Part shown: one piece after another, positions 15,605-24,930 of the stretch | Layout of the letters: every line of letters begins with the position of its first letter | Numbering within the stretch: position 1 is the first letter of the stretch | DNA from: Pseudomonadota bacterium | GTDB taxonomy: Bacteria; Pseudomonadota; Gammaproteobacteria; Burkholderiales; Burkholderiaceae_C | Direction of reading: 5' to 3' | Assembly: GCA_021808525.1 (NCBI GenBank) | Contig: JAKBBK010000014.1 | Span: 1 to 49,626, forward strand | DNA: 49,626 nucleotides | The notes under the pieces: generated by a model | The model's database searches: none | Seen by the model: the letters and a program-made list of their open reading frames with translations, nothing else | Told to the model about the DNA's origin: nothing | Program-made: the position numbers and the translations under genes

Positions 15605-16891
15605 TCAGGGGCGACGGTGGTCGATGCGCACGTCGACGCTGCCGCCGCGCGCCACGCTGGCGGTGCCGTAGAGATCGCCGCTGGCCGGCATGGCGTCGCC
15701 GGTGGCGGACAGGCGGGCCTCGATCTGCACGCTGGGCGCGCTCGACAGCAGTTGCGAGGGGCTCATGGAATCCGCGTCGCTCAGCTCCACCTGCAGCGGC
15801 AGCCTGGCATCGGCGCGCCTGGCGGCCGCCAGAGGCATGCGCTCGCCGGGCACGCGGGCGATCACGAACAGGGTGCGCCCCTGCGCCTGAGCACGCAGGA
15901 CGGGGGCGATGCTCACCCTCACCTGCATCAAGGCCATCGCCTGCGGGCGCGCCGGGGTGGCCGGTTCGGCCACGGAGACCTTGCGCGCCGAGGGCGCCTG
16001 CGGGGCGCTGCCGGCGCCGCCCGGCGCCGGCGCCGCGTTCTCGGCGGCGGTCAGGCCCATGCGCCGGCGCACCTGGGAGATGACGTGCTCGAGGAAGGTG
16101 GCGTCCTCGGAGCCGGCCACCACCTCGCGGCTGGCATGCTCGAGCAGGGGCAAGGCACCGCGGTCGTCGCCACGCAGCGCGTGGGCGTAGCCGGCCAGCA
16201 TCAGCGCCAGCAGGTTGTTGGGGTTGATGGCCAGGGCCTGGCGCGCCAGGCGCTCGGGCTTGCCCAGGGGGCTGCCGTTGGCGCTCATCGCCAGGGCGTC
16301 GGCGTATTCGGCCAGCCAGCGCGCATGGTGCTGCAGTTGGGGACCGACACGGCCGTAGGCGGCGGCCGCCTTGCCGAAATCGCCGAGCACGGCGTAGGAG
16401 CGGCCGAGCATGGCCCAGCCCGCGGGGTCGTCGGGATGGGCAGCCAGTTTCGCGGCCAGGGAATCGACCATCTTCTGCACCTGGCTGGGAGCCGCCGGTG
16501 CCGCCGCCTGCGTGGCGGCGGCGGGGCTCGGCGGGTTGCCGGCCAGGGCAGCCGGAGTGCCCATCAACTCATACAGCAGCCCGGCGCAGATGGGCAGGCC
16601 CAGCAGCAGGCCGGCGATGGTGGGCAGCGCGCTGGAGGCGCCGCGCCCGCGCGGCATGGGCAGGGTGTCGGCCAGCACGCGCCGCGCCAGCTCCTCGCGC
16701 GCCTGTTCATAGCGCGCCTCGCCCAGGGAGGCGCGCTCGCGCTCCAGCGCGGCCATGTCCTCGCGCAGCAGGCGCGCATTGACCGCGGCGCGGTCGACGC
16801 CGGCGCGCGGCCGCAGTCTCAGCAGGGGCAGCACCAGGATCGCCAGCACCACCGCGGTGAGCAGCGCGGCGGCAAGCAGGAAGGTGGTCAT
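15605..16891 (-). CDS. ccmI: Cytochrome c biogenesis protein CcmI
   Basis: A 428-residue membrane-bound chaperone for apocytochrome c. Two helices (about 2-25 and 90-108) flank the cytosolic loop with the coiled-coil AALERERASLGEARYEQAREELARR. A periplasmic TPR region (about 140-280; PDDPAGWAMLGRSYAVLGDFGKAAAAYGRV) and a C-terminal beta-rich domain follow. The ATG overlaps the ccmH stop as ATGA. It hands apocytochromes to CcmF/CcmH for haem attachment. Confidence 0.94.
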   Translation of the reverse strand: MTTFLLAAALLTAVVLAILVLPLLRLRPRAGVDRAAVNARLLREDMAALERERASLGEARYEQAREELARRVLADTLPMPRGRGASSALPTIAGLLLGLPICAGLLYELMGTPAALAGNPPSPAAATQAAAPAAPSQVQKMVDSLAAKLAAHPDDPAGWAMLGRSYAVLGDFGKAAAAYGRVGPQLQHHARWLAEYADALAMSANGSPLGKPERLARQALAINPNNLLALMLAGYAHALRGDDRGALPLLEHASREVVAGSEDATFLEHVISQVRRRMGLTAAENAAPAPGGAGSAPQAPSARKVSVAEPATPARPQAMALMQVRVSIAPVLRAQAQGRTLFVIARVPGERMPLAAARRADARLPLQVELSDADSMSPSQLLSSAPSVQIEARLSATGDAMPASGDLYGTASVARGGSVDVRIDHRRP

Positions 16892-17361
16892 TCGAGTTCT
16901 CCGTTGCGCGCCAGCAGGGCCTGGGCGCGTGCGAATTCAGCCGCGTCCAGCGGGGTCTCGCTGCGCCGCAGGCGAGCGCGGATGGTCAGTCCCAGCGCCC
17001 CGAAGCCGAGGGCCAGCAATACGTAGGGACCCAGCCACAGGGCCCAGGTCTCGGGGTCGAAGGGCGGGCGGAAGCGCACATAGTTGCCGTAGCGCGCGAC
17101 CAGGTAGTCGACGACCTGCTGGTCGGTGTAGCCGCGTTCGATCAGGGTGCGCACCTCGGCGCGCAGGTCCCGCGCCAGGCTGGCCTGGGAGGCGGCCAGC
17201 GACTCATCCTGGCACACCAGGCAGCGCAGGTTGCGGGTGATGGCCAGCATGCGCTGCTCGGCCGCCTCGTCGTGCGCCAGCGGGGGCGCCCATCCGGCCC
17301 AGGCGAACGAGGCGAAGGAGGCGGCCAGGGCCAGCAGGAGCATCAGGAACAGGCGCTTCAT
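16888..17361 (-). CDS. ccmH: Cytochrome c biogenesis protein CcmH
   Basis: A 157-residue periplasmic thiol oxidoreductase that reduces apocytochrome CxxCH cysteines. It has a signal peptide, then the active-site motif LRCLVCQDESLAASQA (C47, C50), a three-helix domain, and a C-terminal membrane anchor (WALWLGPYVLLALGFGALGL). It is the short form without the CcmI-like extension, consistent with a separate ccmI. ATGA overlaps occur on both sides. Confidence 0.95.
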   Translation of the reverse strand: MKRLFLMLLLALAASFASFAWAGWAPPLAHDEAAEQRMLAITRNLRCLVCQDESLAASQASLARDLRAEVRTLIERGYTDQQVVDYLVARYGNYVRFRPPFDPETWALWLGPYVLLALGFGALGLTIRARLRRSETPLDAAEFARAQALLARNGELE

Positions 17362-17891
17362 GACGACAACCTCCGGATCAGGGGCAGGATCTTGTCCTGC
17401 AGTACCCGCACGCTCAGCGGGCCGATCTGCTTGTAGACAATGTGGCCCTGGCCATCGATCACATAGGTCTCGGGTACCCCATAGACCCCGTAGTTGATGC
17501 CGATATGTCCGTCGCCGTCGCTGGCCACGATGTCGTAGGGGTCGCCGGCCTCGGCCAGCCAGTGGCGCGCGGCGACGGGGTCGTCCTTGTAGTCCAGGCC
17601 CACCAGCGGCACATGCCTGCCGTGGGCGAAGGCCAGCAGCAGCGGGTGTTCCTCGCGGCAGGACGTGCACCAGGAGGCCCACACGTTGAGCAGCCACACC
17701 TTGCCCCGGAGTTGCTGCGGGGAGAAGCTGCCCGTGGTGGGCATGAGCAGCGGAGCGTCGAATTGCGGCGCCGCCTTGCCGATCAACGGCGAGGGGATGC
17801 GGTGCGGATCGTGGTGCAGGCCGATGTCGAGCAGTGCCAGCAGTCCGGCGAACACCAGCAGGACCAGCGAAATCCTCCATGCGCGGTTCAT
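17358..17891 (-). CDS. ccmG: Thiol:disulfide interchange protein CcmG/DsbE
   Basis: A 177-residue membrane-anchored thioredoxin. The N-terminal helix is at about 5-22. The redox motif is WASWCTSCREEHP (C75, C78); CTSC is an uncommon inter-cysteine pair. The cis-proline segment YGVYGVPETYVID is typical of DsbE. It keeps CcmH and apocytochrome thiols reduced. It overlaps ccmF and ccmH by 4 bp each. Confidence 0.95.
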   Translation of the reverse strand: MNRAWRISLVLLVFAGLLALLDIGLHHDPHRIPSPLIGKAAPQFDAPLLMPTTGSFSPQQLRGKVWLLNVWASWCTSCREEHPLLLAFAHGRHVPLVGLDYKDDPVAARHWLAEAGDPYDIVASDGDGHIGINYGVYGVPETYVIDGQGHIVYKQIGPLSVRVLQDKILPLIRRLSS

Positions 17892-19828
17892 GATGCGACC
17901 ACCTCCAGGGCTCGCGCCGCGCGCCGGCCGAGGCTGCGGTAGCGCCGGTCGGCGGCGGCGGCCACGCCGCCCAGGGCCATGAGCAGCGCGCCGCACCAGA
18001 TCCAGATCACGAAGGGCTTGTAGTACACGCGCACCGCCCAGGCACCACCCGGCAGGCGCGCGCCCAGCGAGACGTAGACGTCGCGCAAGGGGCCGGTGTC
18101 GATGGCGGTGTCGGTCATTTCCATCGAGGAGCTGAAATAGTCGCGCTTCTCGGGACGCAGCACGGCCAGTTGCTTGCCGTTTCGCGACAGCTCGAACACC
18201 CCCTGCTGCGCCGTGTAATCGGGACCCGGCAGGGTCTTCACCCCCTCGAAGCGCAGGGTGTAGCCGGCCAGTCGCGTGTAGTCGCCGGGCTGCATGCGCA
18301 GGCCGCGCTCGGCCTCGTAGTGACTGACCAGCGCGACCCCGAGGATGCTCACGGCCAGACCCAGGTGGGCCAGTTGCATGCCCCAGTAACCGCCGGGGGG
18401 CATGCCGCTGCGCAGGCGCTTGCGCACTTGCTGCACCACGGCCGTCGCCAGCCACAGCGCGCAGAAGCTGCCGAGCGCCGCGCCGGCATCCCAGCGCCCC
18501 AGCGACAACGGCAGCGCGATCGCGGCCAGCAGCGCCACCAGCGCGGGCACCCGCATCGGGCGCGCCAGATCGGCCAGGCGGTCGCTACGCCAGCGCGCCA
18601 GCGGGCCGACGGCGGCCAGCAGGAACAGCGGAACCACCACCGGCACGAACACGCTGTTGAAGTACGGAGGCCCGACCGACAGCTTGCCCAGGTTCAGGGC
18701 CTCGACCACCAACGGGTACAGGGTTCCCAGCAGCACGCTGCCGGCGGCGACCACCAGCAGCACGTTGTTGCCCAGCAGCAGGCTCTCGCGAGACACGAGT
18801 CCGAAGCTTCCGCCAGGCCCGCGCCCCGGGGCGCGCAGCGCGAACAGCAGCAGCGAGCCGCCGATGTACAACGCGAACAGCAGCAGGATCATCATGCCGC
18901 GGCGCGGGTCGGTGGTGAAGGCATGCACGGAGGACAGCACCCCCGAACGCACCAGGAAGGTTCCCAGCAGGGACAGGCCGAAGGCCCCGATGGCCAGCAG
19001 CACGGTCCAGTTGCGGAAGCTGCCGCGCTTTTCGGTGACGGCCAGGGAGTGGATCAGCGCGGTTCCGACCAGCCAGGGCATGAAGGAGGCGTTCTCCACC
19101 GGATCCCAGAACCACCAGCCGCCCCAGCCCAGCTCGTAGTAGGACCAGTAGGAGCCCAGCGCGATGCCCAGGGTCAGGGACACCCAGGCGGCGATGGTCC
19201 AGGGCCGCGACCAGCGCGCCCAGGCCGCATCCAGGCGCCCGGCCAGCAGCGCCGAGATGGCGAAGGCGAAGGCCACGGCGAAGCCCACGTAGCCCATGTA
19301 GAGCATGGGCGGATGGCCCATCATGCCCGGGTCCTGCAGCAGGGGGTTGAGCGAACGCCCGTTCATGGCCGCCGGCAGCAGGCGCTGGAAGGGATCGGAG
19401 CTGAGGTGGATGTAGACCAGGAAGCCGAAGGCCACCGTGCCCAGCACGCCCAGCACCCGCGCGACCATTTCGTCGGGCAGGCTGCGCGAGAAGAAGGACA
19501 CCGCCACCGACCAGCCGCAGAGCATGAGCAGCCACAGCAGGAAGGAGCCTTCGTGGCCGCCCCAGGCGGCGCCGATCTTGTAGACGGTGGGCAGCAGGGT
19601 GTTGGAGTTCTCGGCCACGTACAGCACCGAGAAGTCATCGTGCAGCAGGGACCACAGCAGGCAGCCGAAGGCGAAGGCCACGAGCAGGAAGGTGGCGCGG
19701 GTGGCAGGCCTGGCCAGCGCGATCCACACGCGATGGCCGCGCCAGGCGCCGAGCAGCGGCAGCAGCGCCTGCACCAGCGCCACGGGCAGGGCCAGCAGCA
19801 AGGCGAAATGTCCGAGTTCGGGAATCAT
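17888..19828 (-). CDS. ccmF: Cytochrome c haem lyase subunit CcmF
   Basis: A 646-residue polytopic protein with about 15 membrane helices. The tryptophan-rich haem motif is GWGGWWFWDPVENASFMPWL, and conserved periplasmic histidines are in the flanking loops. CcmF with CcmH and CcmI attaches haem from CcmE to apocytochromes. Its presence beside a monohaem and a decahaem cytochrome is functionally fitting. It overlaps ccmE and ccmG by 4 bp each. Confidence 0.96.
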   Translation of the reverse strand: MIPELGHFALLLALPVALVQALLPLLGAWRGHRVWIALARPATRATFLLVAFAFGCLLWSLLHDDFSVLYVAENSNTLLPTVYKIGAAWGGHEGSFLLWLLMLCGWSVAVSFFSRSLPDEMVARVLGVLGTVAFGFLVYIHLSSDPFQRLLPAAMNGRSLNPLLQDPGMMGHPPMLYMGYVGFAVAFAFAISALLAGRLDAAWARWSRPWTIAAWVSLTLGIALGSYWSYYELGWGGWWFWDPVENASFMPWLVGTALIHSLAVTEKRGSFRNWTVLLAIGAFGLSLLGTFLVRSGVLSSVHAFTTDPRRGMMILLLFALYIGGSLLLFALRAPGRGPGGSFGLVSRESLLLGNNVLLVVAAGSVLLGTLYPLVVEALNLGKLSVGPPYFNSVFVPVVVPLFLLAAVGPLARWRSDRLADLARPMRVPALVALLAAIALPLSLGRWDAGAALGSFCALWLATAVVQQVRKRLRSGMPPGGYWGMQLAHLGLAVSILGVALVSHYEAERGLRMQPGDYTRLAGYTLRFEGVKTLPGPDYTAQQGVFELSRNGKQLAVLRPEKRDYFSSSMEMTDTAIDTGPLRDVYVSLGARLPGGAWAVRVYYKPFVIWIWCGALLMALGGVAAAADRRYRSLGRRAARALEVVAS

Positions 19829-20265
19829 GGCCGTAGGGTCCTCTGGGTCTGCCGCGCCTGCTCGAGGGCGTTGCGCGCCTCGGGCGGCATGTAGTTGGCA
19901 CTGTGCTTGGCCAGTACCTGGGTGGCGTGGAAGGTGCCGTGCGGCCCCAGCCTGCCCTGCACCACCACGCCGCGCCCGGGAGCGAACAGGTCGGGCAGGA
20001 TGCCGTCGTAGACCACCGACACCTGCCTGGCGGTGTCGGTGACCAGGAAGCGCACGTCGGTGCCCTGGCGTTGCAGGCTGCCCTTCTCGACCAGGCCGCC
20101 GAGCCGGAACAATCCGTCATGGGGCACCTGGCCTTCGACGATCTGCGTGGGCGTCACGTACAACTCGATGGCGCCGTTGAGGGCGTGCAGCACCAGCGCG
20201 GTGGCCACGCCCAGCCCCGCCAGGCCGGCGGCGATCAAGGCCCCGCGGCGAGCGCGCGCCTTCAT
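19825..20265 (-). CDS. ccmE: Haem chaperone CcmE
   Basis: A 146-residue periplasmic haem carrier with one N-terminal anchor helix and an OB-fold. The covalent haem-binding His is in VLAKHSANYMPPE (H121, with Y125). The start chosen (MKARARRG) overlaps the ccmD stop as ATGA; the frame is open further upstream but has no conserved sequence there. Confidence 0.96.
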   Translation of the reverse strand: MKARARRGALIAAGLAGLGVATALVLHALNGAIELYVTPTQIVEGQVPHDGLFRLGGLVEKGSLQRQGTDVRFLVTDTARQVSVVYDGILPDLFAPGRGVVVQGRLGPHGTFHATQVLAKHSANYMPPEARNALEQARQTQRTLRP

Positions 20266-20501
20266 GCCGCCTCCCGCTGCAGCGCCACCGCGAGTTCGCG
20301 TTCGCCGCCGCGCGCGCGCTCGGCGCGCTCGATGCGACGCAGCGCACCCTGCTGTTGCAGCAGACGCAGGGCTGCGCGACGCCGCAGGCGCAGCGCGAGC
20401 ACTTCGCCCGCGATCGCCGCCGCGCAGGCCCCCACGCTGCCCCACACGTACAGGGCGTAGCCGCCCATGGCGAGGAATTCCCCCGTGGAATGCCAGATCA
20501 T
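20262..20501 (-). CDS. ccmD: Haem exporter protein CcmD
   Basis: A 79-residue single-helix membrane protein that helps release holo-CcmE from CcmABC. The helix is in YALYVWGSVGACAAAIAGEVLAL, followed by a basic cytoplasmic tail. The tail is about 20-30 residues longer than in most CcmD proteins and is Arg/Ala/Glu-rich. GGAGG is 7 bases before the ATG. ATGA overlaps occur on both sides. Confidence 0.88.
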   Translation of the reverse strand: MIWHSTGEFLAMGGYALYVWGSVGACAAAIAGEVLALRLRRRAALRLLQQQGALRRIERAERARGGERELAVALQREAA

Positions 20502-21247
20502 GATGAAACCTCCATCAGGTGCCCGAGCCAGGCCGAGTCGTGCTCGCGCTCGAGGATGATGACCCTGAGTCGTGCCAGGGTCGTGGAAATGGCGTACATC
20601 CAAGCGGCGCCGGTCATCAGCAGGATGCCCGCCAGCATCGTGAGGGCCATCGACGGCGCATGGGTGAGGGAGATCGAGGCGCCCTGGTGCAGGGTGTTCC
20701 ACCACTGCACGGAGAAATAGATCACCGGGATGTTGACCACGCCCACCACCGCCAGCACGGCGCAGGCCTTGTCGGCGCGGCGCGCATCGTCGATGGCCGA
20801 GCGCAGCGCGATCTGCCCCAGGTACAGGAACAACAGGATCAGCTCGGAGGTCAGCCGGGCATCCCACACCCACCAGGTGCCCCACATGGGCTTGCCCCAC
20901 AGCGAGCCGGTGACCAGCGCGAGCGCGGTGAACATCGCCCCCGTGGGCACCAGCGCGGAGGCCATCATCCCGGACAGGCGGGTGTTGAAGGCCAGGCCCA
21001 GGGCCGACCAGCCGGCCATGACCACGTAGATGAACATGGACATCCAGGACGCCGGCACGTGCAGGAAGATGATGCGGTAGCCGTCGCCCTGGGTGGCGTC
21101 CGGCGGAGCGAGGAAAAAGCCCACCCAGACGCCGGCGACGGCCAGCAGCAACGAAGCCCCGGCGAACCAGGGCACCAGGCGCCCCGCCGGCTCGTAGAAG
21201 GTGGCCGGACTGGCGTAGCGGGTCCAGCGGTTGTTGGAGGTTTTCAT
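20498..21247 (-). CDS. ccmC: Haem transporter/lyase subunit CcmC
   Basis: A 249-residue protein with six membrane helices and the tryptophan-rich periplasmic motif WGTWWVWDARLTSELILLFLYLG. Conserved histidines are present in FLHVPASWMSM and LHQGASI. It presents haem to CcmE. It overlaps ccmB and ccmD by 4 bp each. Confidence 0.96.
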   Translation of the reverse strand: MKTSNNRWTRYASPATFYEPAGRLVPWFAGASLLLAVAGVWVGFFLAPPDATQGDGYRIIFLHVPASWMSMFIYVVMAGWSALGLAFNTRLSGMMASALVPTGAMFTALALVTGSLWGKPMWGTWWVWDARLTSELILLFLYLGQIALRSAIDDARRADKACAVLAVVGVVNIPVIYFSVQWWNTLHQGASISLTHAPSMALTMLAGILLMTGAAWMYAISTTLARLRVIILEREHDSAWLGHLMEVSS

Positions 21248-22008
21248 TCGATGGCGATCCGGACGGCGGCTGCCGCGGCGGGCGGCGCGAGGAACACCGC
21301 GACCACCAGCATGGCGCCCAGCAGCTCGAGGTATCCCGAGGGGTCCAGGCCGGCGGCCTGGGCGGTGAGCGCGCCCGCGCCGAACACCAGCGCGGGCACG
21401 TACAGGGGCAGCAGCAGCAAGGCGAGCAAGGCTCCACCACCGCGTGCGCCCAGGGTCAGCGCGGCGCCGATGGCGCCGAGCAGCGAAAGCAGCGGCGTGC
21501 CCAGCAGCAAGGCCAGCACCAGCAGGCCCAGGGCCTGCGGAGCCAGCCCGAACTGCAGGCCCAGCAGGGGGGCCAGCAGCACCAGGGGCAATCCGGCCAC
21601 CAGCCAGTGGGCGACGATCTTGCCCACCACCAGCCAGGCGAAAGGAGTCGGCGACAGCAGCATCTGCTCCAGCGTGCCGTCGGCGAAGTCCTCGCCGAAC
21701 ATGCGCGGCAGCCCGAGCAGGGTCGACAGCAGCGCGCCCACCCACAACACGCCGGGGCCGATGACCCGCAGGCGCTGCGGCTCGGGCCCGATGGCCAGCG
21801 GAAACAGGCTGGCGACCATGACGAAGAACACCAGCACGGTGGCCACCTCGCTGCGCCGGCGCAGGGTCAGCACCAGCTCGCGGCGCAGCACCCCCAGCAG
21901 CGGGCTGGTGCCCGCCACGGGCGCGCCCGCGCTCGCGTCGGGCCCGTCGGCCTCGAACACGACGTGGGGCGCCGCGCCGCGCTGAAGGGTCTCGCTCATG
22001 GGTTTCAT
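21244..22008 (-). CDS. ccmB: Haem exporter permease CcmB
   Basis: A 254-residue ABC permease with six predicted helices. The segment LGLPRMFGEDFADGTLEQMLLSP is the CcmB signature for contact with CcmA. The chosen ATG overlaps the ccmA stop as ATGA; this gives an N-terminal leader of about 30 residues beyond the usual start. An ATG 9 bases later is the alternative. Confidence 0.94.
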   Translation of the reverse strand: MKPMSETLQRGAAPHVVFEADGPDASAGAPVAGTSPLLGVLRRELVLTLRRRSEVATVLVFFVMVASLFPLAIGPEPQRLRVIGPGVLWVGALLSTLLGLPRMFGEDFADGTLEQMLLSPTPFAWLVVGKIVAHWLVAGLPLVLLAPLLGLQFGLAPQALGLLVLALLLGTPLLSLLGAIGAALTLGARGGGALLALLLLPLYVPALVFGAGALTAQAAGLDPSGYLELLGAMLVVAVFLAPPAAAAAVRIAIE

Positions 22009-22637
22009 GCGCCGAGCTCCAGGCTCTGGCCCCCGGGCAGCGCGATGGGCTGGTGGCTGGTCAGCACCGCGCTGCCACCAGCGCGCAGATGCTCCTGCAC
22101 CAGCGAGCTCACCATGTCCACGCCATCGGCGTCGAGCGCGGCGAAGGGTTCGTCGAGCACCCACAGACTGGCGCCGCGCACCAGCACCCGCGCCAGCAGG
22201 GCTCGCCGGCGCTGGCCCTGGGACAACACCCGCATGGGCAGGGATTCCCGTCCGCGCAGTCCCACGCGCCACAGGGCGGCGCAGGCGGCGCGCGGCTCCA
22301 GCGCACGACCGTCCAACGCGGCGCCCAGGCGCAGGTTCTCCAGCGCGCTCAGTTCATCCTTCACCGCATGGCGATGCCCGAAATAGGCCAGCGCGCCGCG
22401 GTAGTCCTCCCCGGCGCGAGACAGCTCGACCCCGTTCCACGCGACCATTCCGGCGTGCGGGCGGGCCAGGCCGGTGAGCAGGCGCAGCAGGCTGGTCTTG
22501 CCCGCGCCGTTGGCTCCGCGGACATGCAGCCACTGCCCAGGGTGCAGGTCGAAGCTGAGGTCCTCGAACAATGCGCGGCTGCCGCGGCGACAGCTCAGCC
22601 CGGTGGCTCGCAGTTCATGTTCGGGTACGACGTTCAT
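22005..22637 (-). CDS. ccmA: Haem exporter ATP-binding protein CcmA
   Basis: A 210-residue ABC ATPase. Walker A is GANGAGKTS, the signature region is LSQGQRRRALLARV and Walker B is WVLDEPFAALD. It drives release of haem-loaded CcmE. It is the first gene of the nine-gene ccm operon. In-frame ATGs at 22643 and 22646 are alternative starts; none has a strong ribosome site, and I chose the one giving the usual family length. Confidence 0.93.
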   Translation of the reverse strand: MNVVPEHELRATGLSCRRGSRALFEDLSFDLHPGQWLHVRGANGAGKTSLLRLLTGLARPHAGMVAWNGVELSRAGEDYRGALAYFGHRHAVKDELSALENLRLGAALDGRALEPRAACAALWRVGLRGRESLPMRVLSQGQRRRALLARVLVRGASLWVLDEPFAALDADGVDMVSSLVQEHLRAGGSAVLTSHQPIALPGGQSLELGA

Positions 22638-22887
22638 GGCCATCATCTCGAAACGACCCGGGATCGCCTGCGTCGGCGCCCATCGGGTTTCGAGACTGAA
22701 CGATAGGCAAGCGAGCATCCGCCCCCCTTGCGCGGAATCAAGCAAATCCACATTCCGACAAAAAGGACACAGGCGCGCGCGGCGACTTGCCCTGGCTTGA
22801 TCGAGCGCAAACCGGCCAGGCCCGGGCCCCTCCTAGGATCAGCGCGGGAAATCCCTTCCGGCGCCGCGCCTGCGGCAGCTCCTTGCG
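22638..22887. promoter_or_regulatory. Divergent intergenic region between ccmA and the sensor kinase
   Basis: About 250 bases separate the start of the ccm operon from the start of the sensor kinase gene, and must carry promoters for both. An A-rich stretch (CAAAAAGGACA, near 22760) is the only low-GC part. TTGATCGAGCGCAA (22797-22810) resembles half of an FNR/Anr box only. No confident promoter could be assigned. Confidence 0.4.
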
Positions 22888-24930
22888 ATGTCGATTCGAA
22901 TCCAGCCCGTGCGCGTGGTCGCCCTGTTCGCGGTGCTGGCCATCCTGGCGGTCTCCCTGTCCGTGCTGGCCCTGCTGTGGGGCCTGCGCGCGCGAGCGCT
23001 TGCACGCGACCAGCAACGCACCGACATGCTGACCAGCATGCTGGCGCGGCAGACGGCCCAGAACTTCGCGCGCAGCGACGCCACGCTTCGCACTGTCGCG
23101 GACCGCCTGGATTCCTCCTTCATCGGCCGGCTCGGGCTGGACAGCCTGCCGGTGCACCTGCTGCTGGCCGCGCATGCCCACGGCCTGGGCGAGTCCGGCA
23201 CGCTGTTCATCGTGAACCCGCAAGGACAGGTGGTGAACAGCACCCGGGGCTTCCCGGCGCCGCCCATCTCGGTGGCCGATCGCGGCTATTACCGGGCCTT
23301 CGCGCGCGAGGGCGCGCATGGCCTGTACCTCGGCGGCCCGGTGAGCAGCCGCGCCAGCGCCGAATGGACCGTGCACCTGGCCCGCGCGCTGCGCAACCCG
23401 GACGGTTCCCTGCGCGGGGTGCTGGTGGCGGGCATCGAGCGCGGGCAACTGGAATCGCTGTTCCGCTATGTGTTGCGCGACTTCGGGCGTCCGGTCGCGC
23501 TGTACCTGGCCGACGGGCGGCTGCTGGCCAGCCTGCCGCGGCGCGATTCCCTGCTGGACCAGCAGGCGCCCGAGCTCGCCGGGCTGAAACTTCCCGCGCC
23601 CGGCACCGTGCTGCGCGCCGACGTGCTGCGCAGCCGGGGCGGCCAGGGCGAGCAGGGTGACCAGTTGCTGAGCCTGGCCAGGGTGCCCGGACAGCCGCTG
23701 CTGGTGGGCGTGGAGCAGACCCGGGCGCAGACCCTGGCGTCCTGGCGCGAACTCGCCGCGCCCATCGCGCTGGGCGCGCTGCTGGTCTGCGGCTTCCTGG
23801 GGGCGGCCGCGCTGCTGCTGGGCTACGAGTTGCAGCGCGAGCAGAAGCTGGACCAGGCGCTGCGCGAGGCTGACGATCGTTACCGGCGAACCATCGATTC
23901 GGTGATGGACGCCATGGTCTCGGTCGACGCCGAGCAGCGCATCATCCTGTTCAACCCGGCCGCGGAGCGCATGTTCGGGATTCCCGCGGCCGAGGCCCTG
24001 GGCCAGCCTCTGGACCTGCTGATCCCCCCTCGCCTGCAGGGCACGCACAACGAGCACATACGGGCCTTCGCGCGTTCCGCCGTGGCCTCGCGGGACATGG
24101 CGCCGAACCGGGAGGTGCTGGGCCGGCGCGCCGACGGCAGCGAATTCCCGGTGGAATCGGCGGTGTCGCAGACCCGCATCGACGGGGCGCTGCAGTTCAC
24201 CGCGGTGCTGCGCGACGTCACCGAGCGGAGACGACGCCAGGCGGAGCTGGAGCAGATGAACCGCGAACTGCGCCGCCTGTCTACCGCGCAGCAGACCGTG
24301 CGCGAGGAGGAACGAGCACGTATCTCGCGCGAACTGCACGACGACCTGGGTCAATTGCTCACGGGTGTCAAGCTCGACCTGTCGCGCCTGATCGGGCGCT
24401 CGCGCGACGGGCGCCCGCTGAGTCCGCAGACCTTCGAATCCATGCGCCAGCTTCTGGACGGGGCGATGGCCTCGGTGCGGCGCATTTCCACCGAGCTGCG
24501 CCCGCGCATGCTCGACGACCTCAGCTTCGGCGAGGCCCTGAGCTGGCTGGCGGAGGAATTCGGCCGACGAAGTTCCATCGAGGTGCAACTGGATCTCGAG
24601 GCGGCCGCGCATGTGCGGGGAGACGAGATGTCCACCGGCCTGTTCCGCATCGTGCAGGAATCCCTGACCAATGTGGCCCGACACGCCCAGGCCACGCGGG
24701 TGCGCATTGCATTGTTCGAGCGCGAGGGCCGGCTGAGCCTGCGCATCCGCGACAACGGCCGGGGCATCGATCCGCAGCGCATCGGCTCGGGAGTCGGCTT
24801 GCTCAGCATGCGCGAGCGCGCCACCTCGCTGGGCGCCAGCCTGCGCATCCACGCCGCGCAGGGCGGCGGCACCGAGATCGAGCTGGACATGCCCCTGCAG
24901 GAGCACGCAGCCGAAGGAGAGAGGACATGA
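22888..24930 (+). CDS. Membrane sensor histidine kinase (PDC-PAS-HisKA_3)
   Basis: A 680-residue sensor. A first membrane helix (about 10-34) precedes a periplasmic PDC/dCache-type domain (about 35-290, with GTLFIVNPQGQVVNSTRG and DRGYYRAFAREGAHGLYLGGPV). A second helix (about 293-314), then a cytoplasmic PAS domain (about 325-450, YRRTIDSVMDAMVSVD...FNPAAERMFG) follows. The NarX-type kinase core has the phosphorylated His in RISRELHDDLGQ (H484), and the HATPase ends with NGRGIDPQ and GVGLLSMRERA. It overlaps the regulator gene by 4 bp. Position between ccm and the cytochrome genes suggests control of electron-transfer genes (inference). The ligand is unknown. Confidence 0.93.
   Translation: MSIRIQPVRVVALFAVLAILAVSLSVLALLWGLRARALARDQQRTDMLTSMLARQTAQNFARSDATLRTVADRLDSSFIGRLGLDSLPVHLLLAAHAHGLGESGTLFIVNPQGQVVNSTRGFPAPPISVADRGYYRAFAREGAHGLYLGGPVSSRASAEWTVHLARALRNPDGSLRGVLVAGIERGQLESLFRYVLRDFGRPVALYLADGRLLASLPRRDSLLDQQAPELAGLKLPAPGTVLRADVLRSRGGQGEQGDQLLSLARVPGQPLLVGVEQTRAQTLASWRELAAPIALGALLVCGFLGAAALLLGYELQREQKLDQALREADDRYRRTIDSVMDAMVSVDAEQRIILFNPAAERMFGIPAAEALGQPLDLLIPPRLQGTHNEHIRAFARSAVASRDMAPNREVLGRRADGSEFPVESAVSQTRIDGALQFTAVLRDVTERRRRQAELEQMNRELRRLSTAQQTVREEERARISRELHDDLGQLLTGVKLDLSRLIGRSRDGRPLSPQTFESMRQLLDGAMASVRRISTELRPRMLDDLSFGEALSWLAEEFGRRSSIEVQLDLEAAAHVRGDEMSTGLFRIVQESLTNVARHAQATRVRIALFEREGRLSLRIRDNGRGIDPQRIGSGVGLLSMRERATSLGASLRIHAAQGGGTEIELDMPLQEHAAEGERT

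Noticed and set aside
22797-22810. FNR/Anr-like box TTGATCGAGCGCAA in the ccm-kinase gap
   Set aside because: Only the left half matches TTGAT; the right half (CGCAA) matches ATCAA poorly, so oxygen control cannot be claimed from it.
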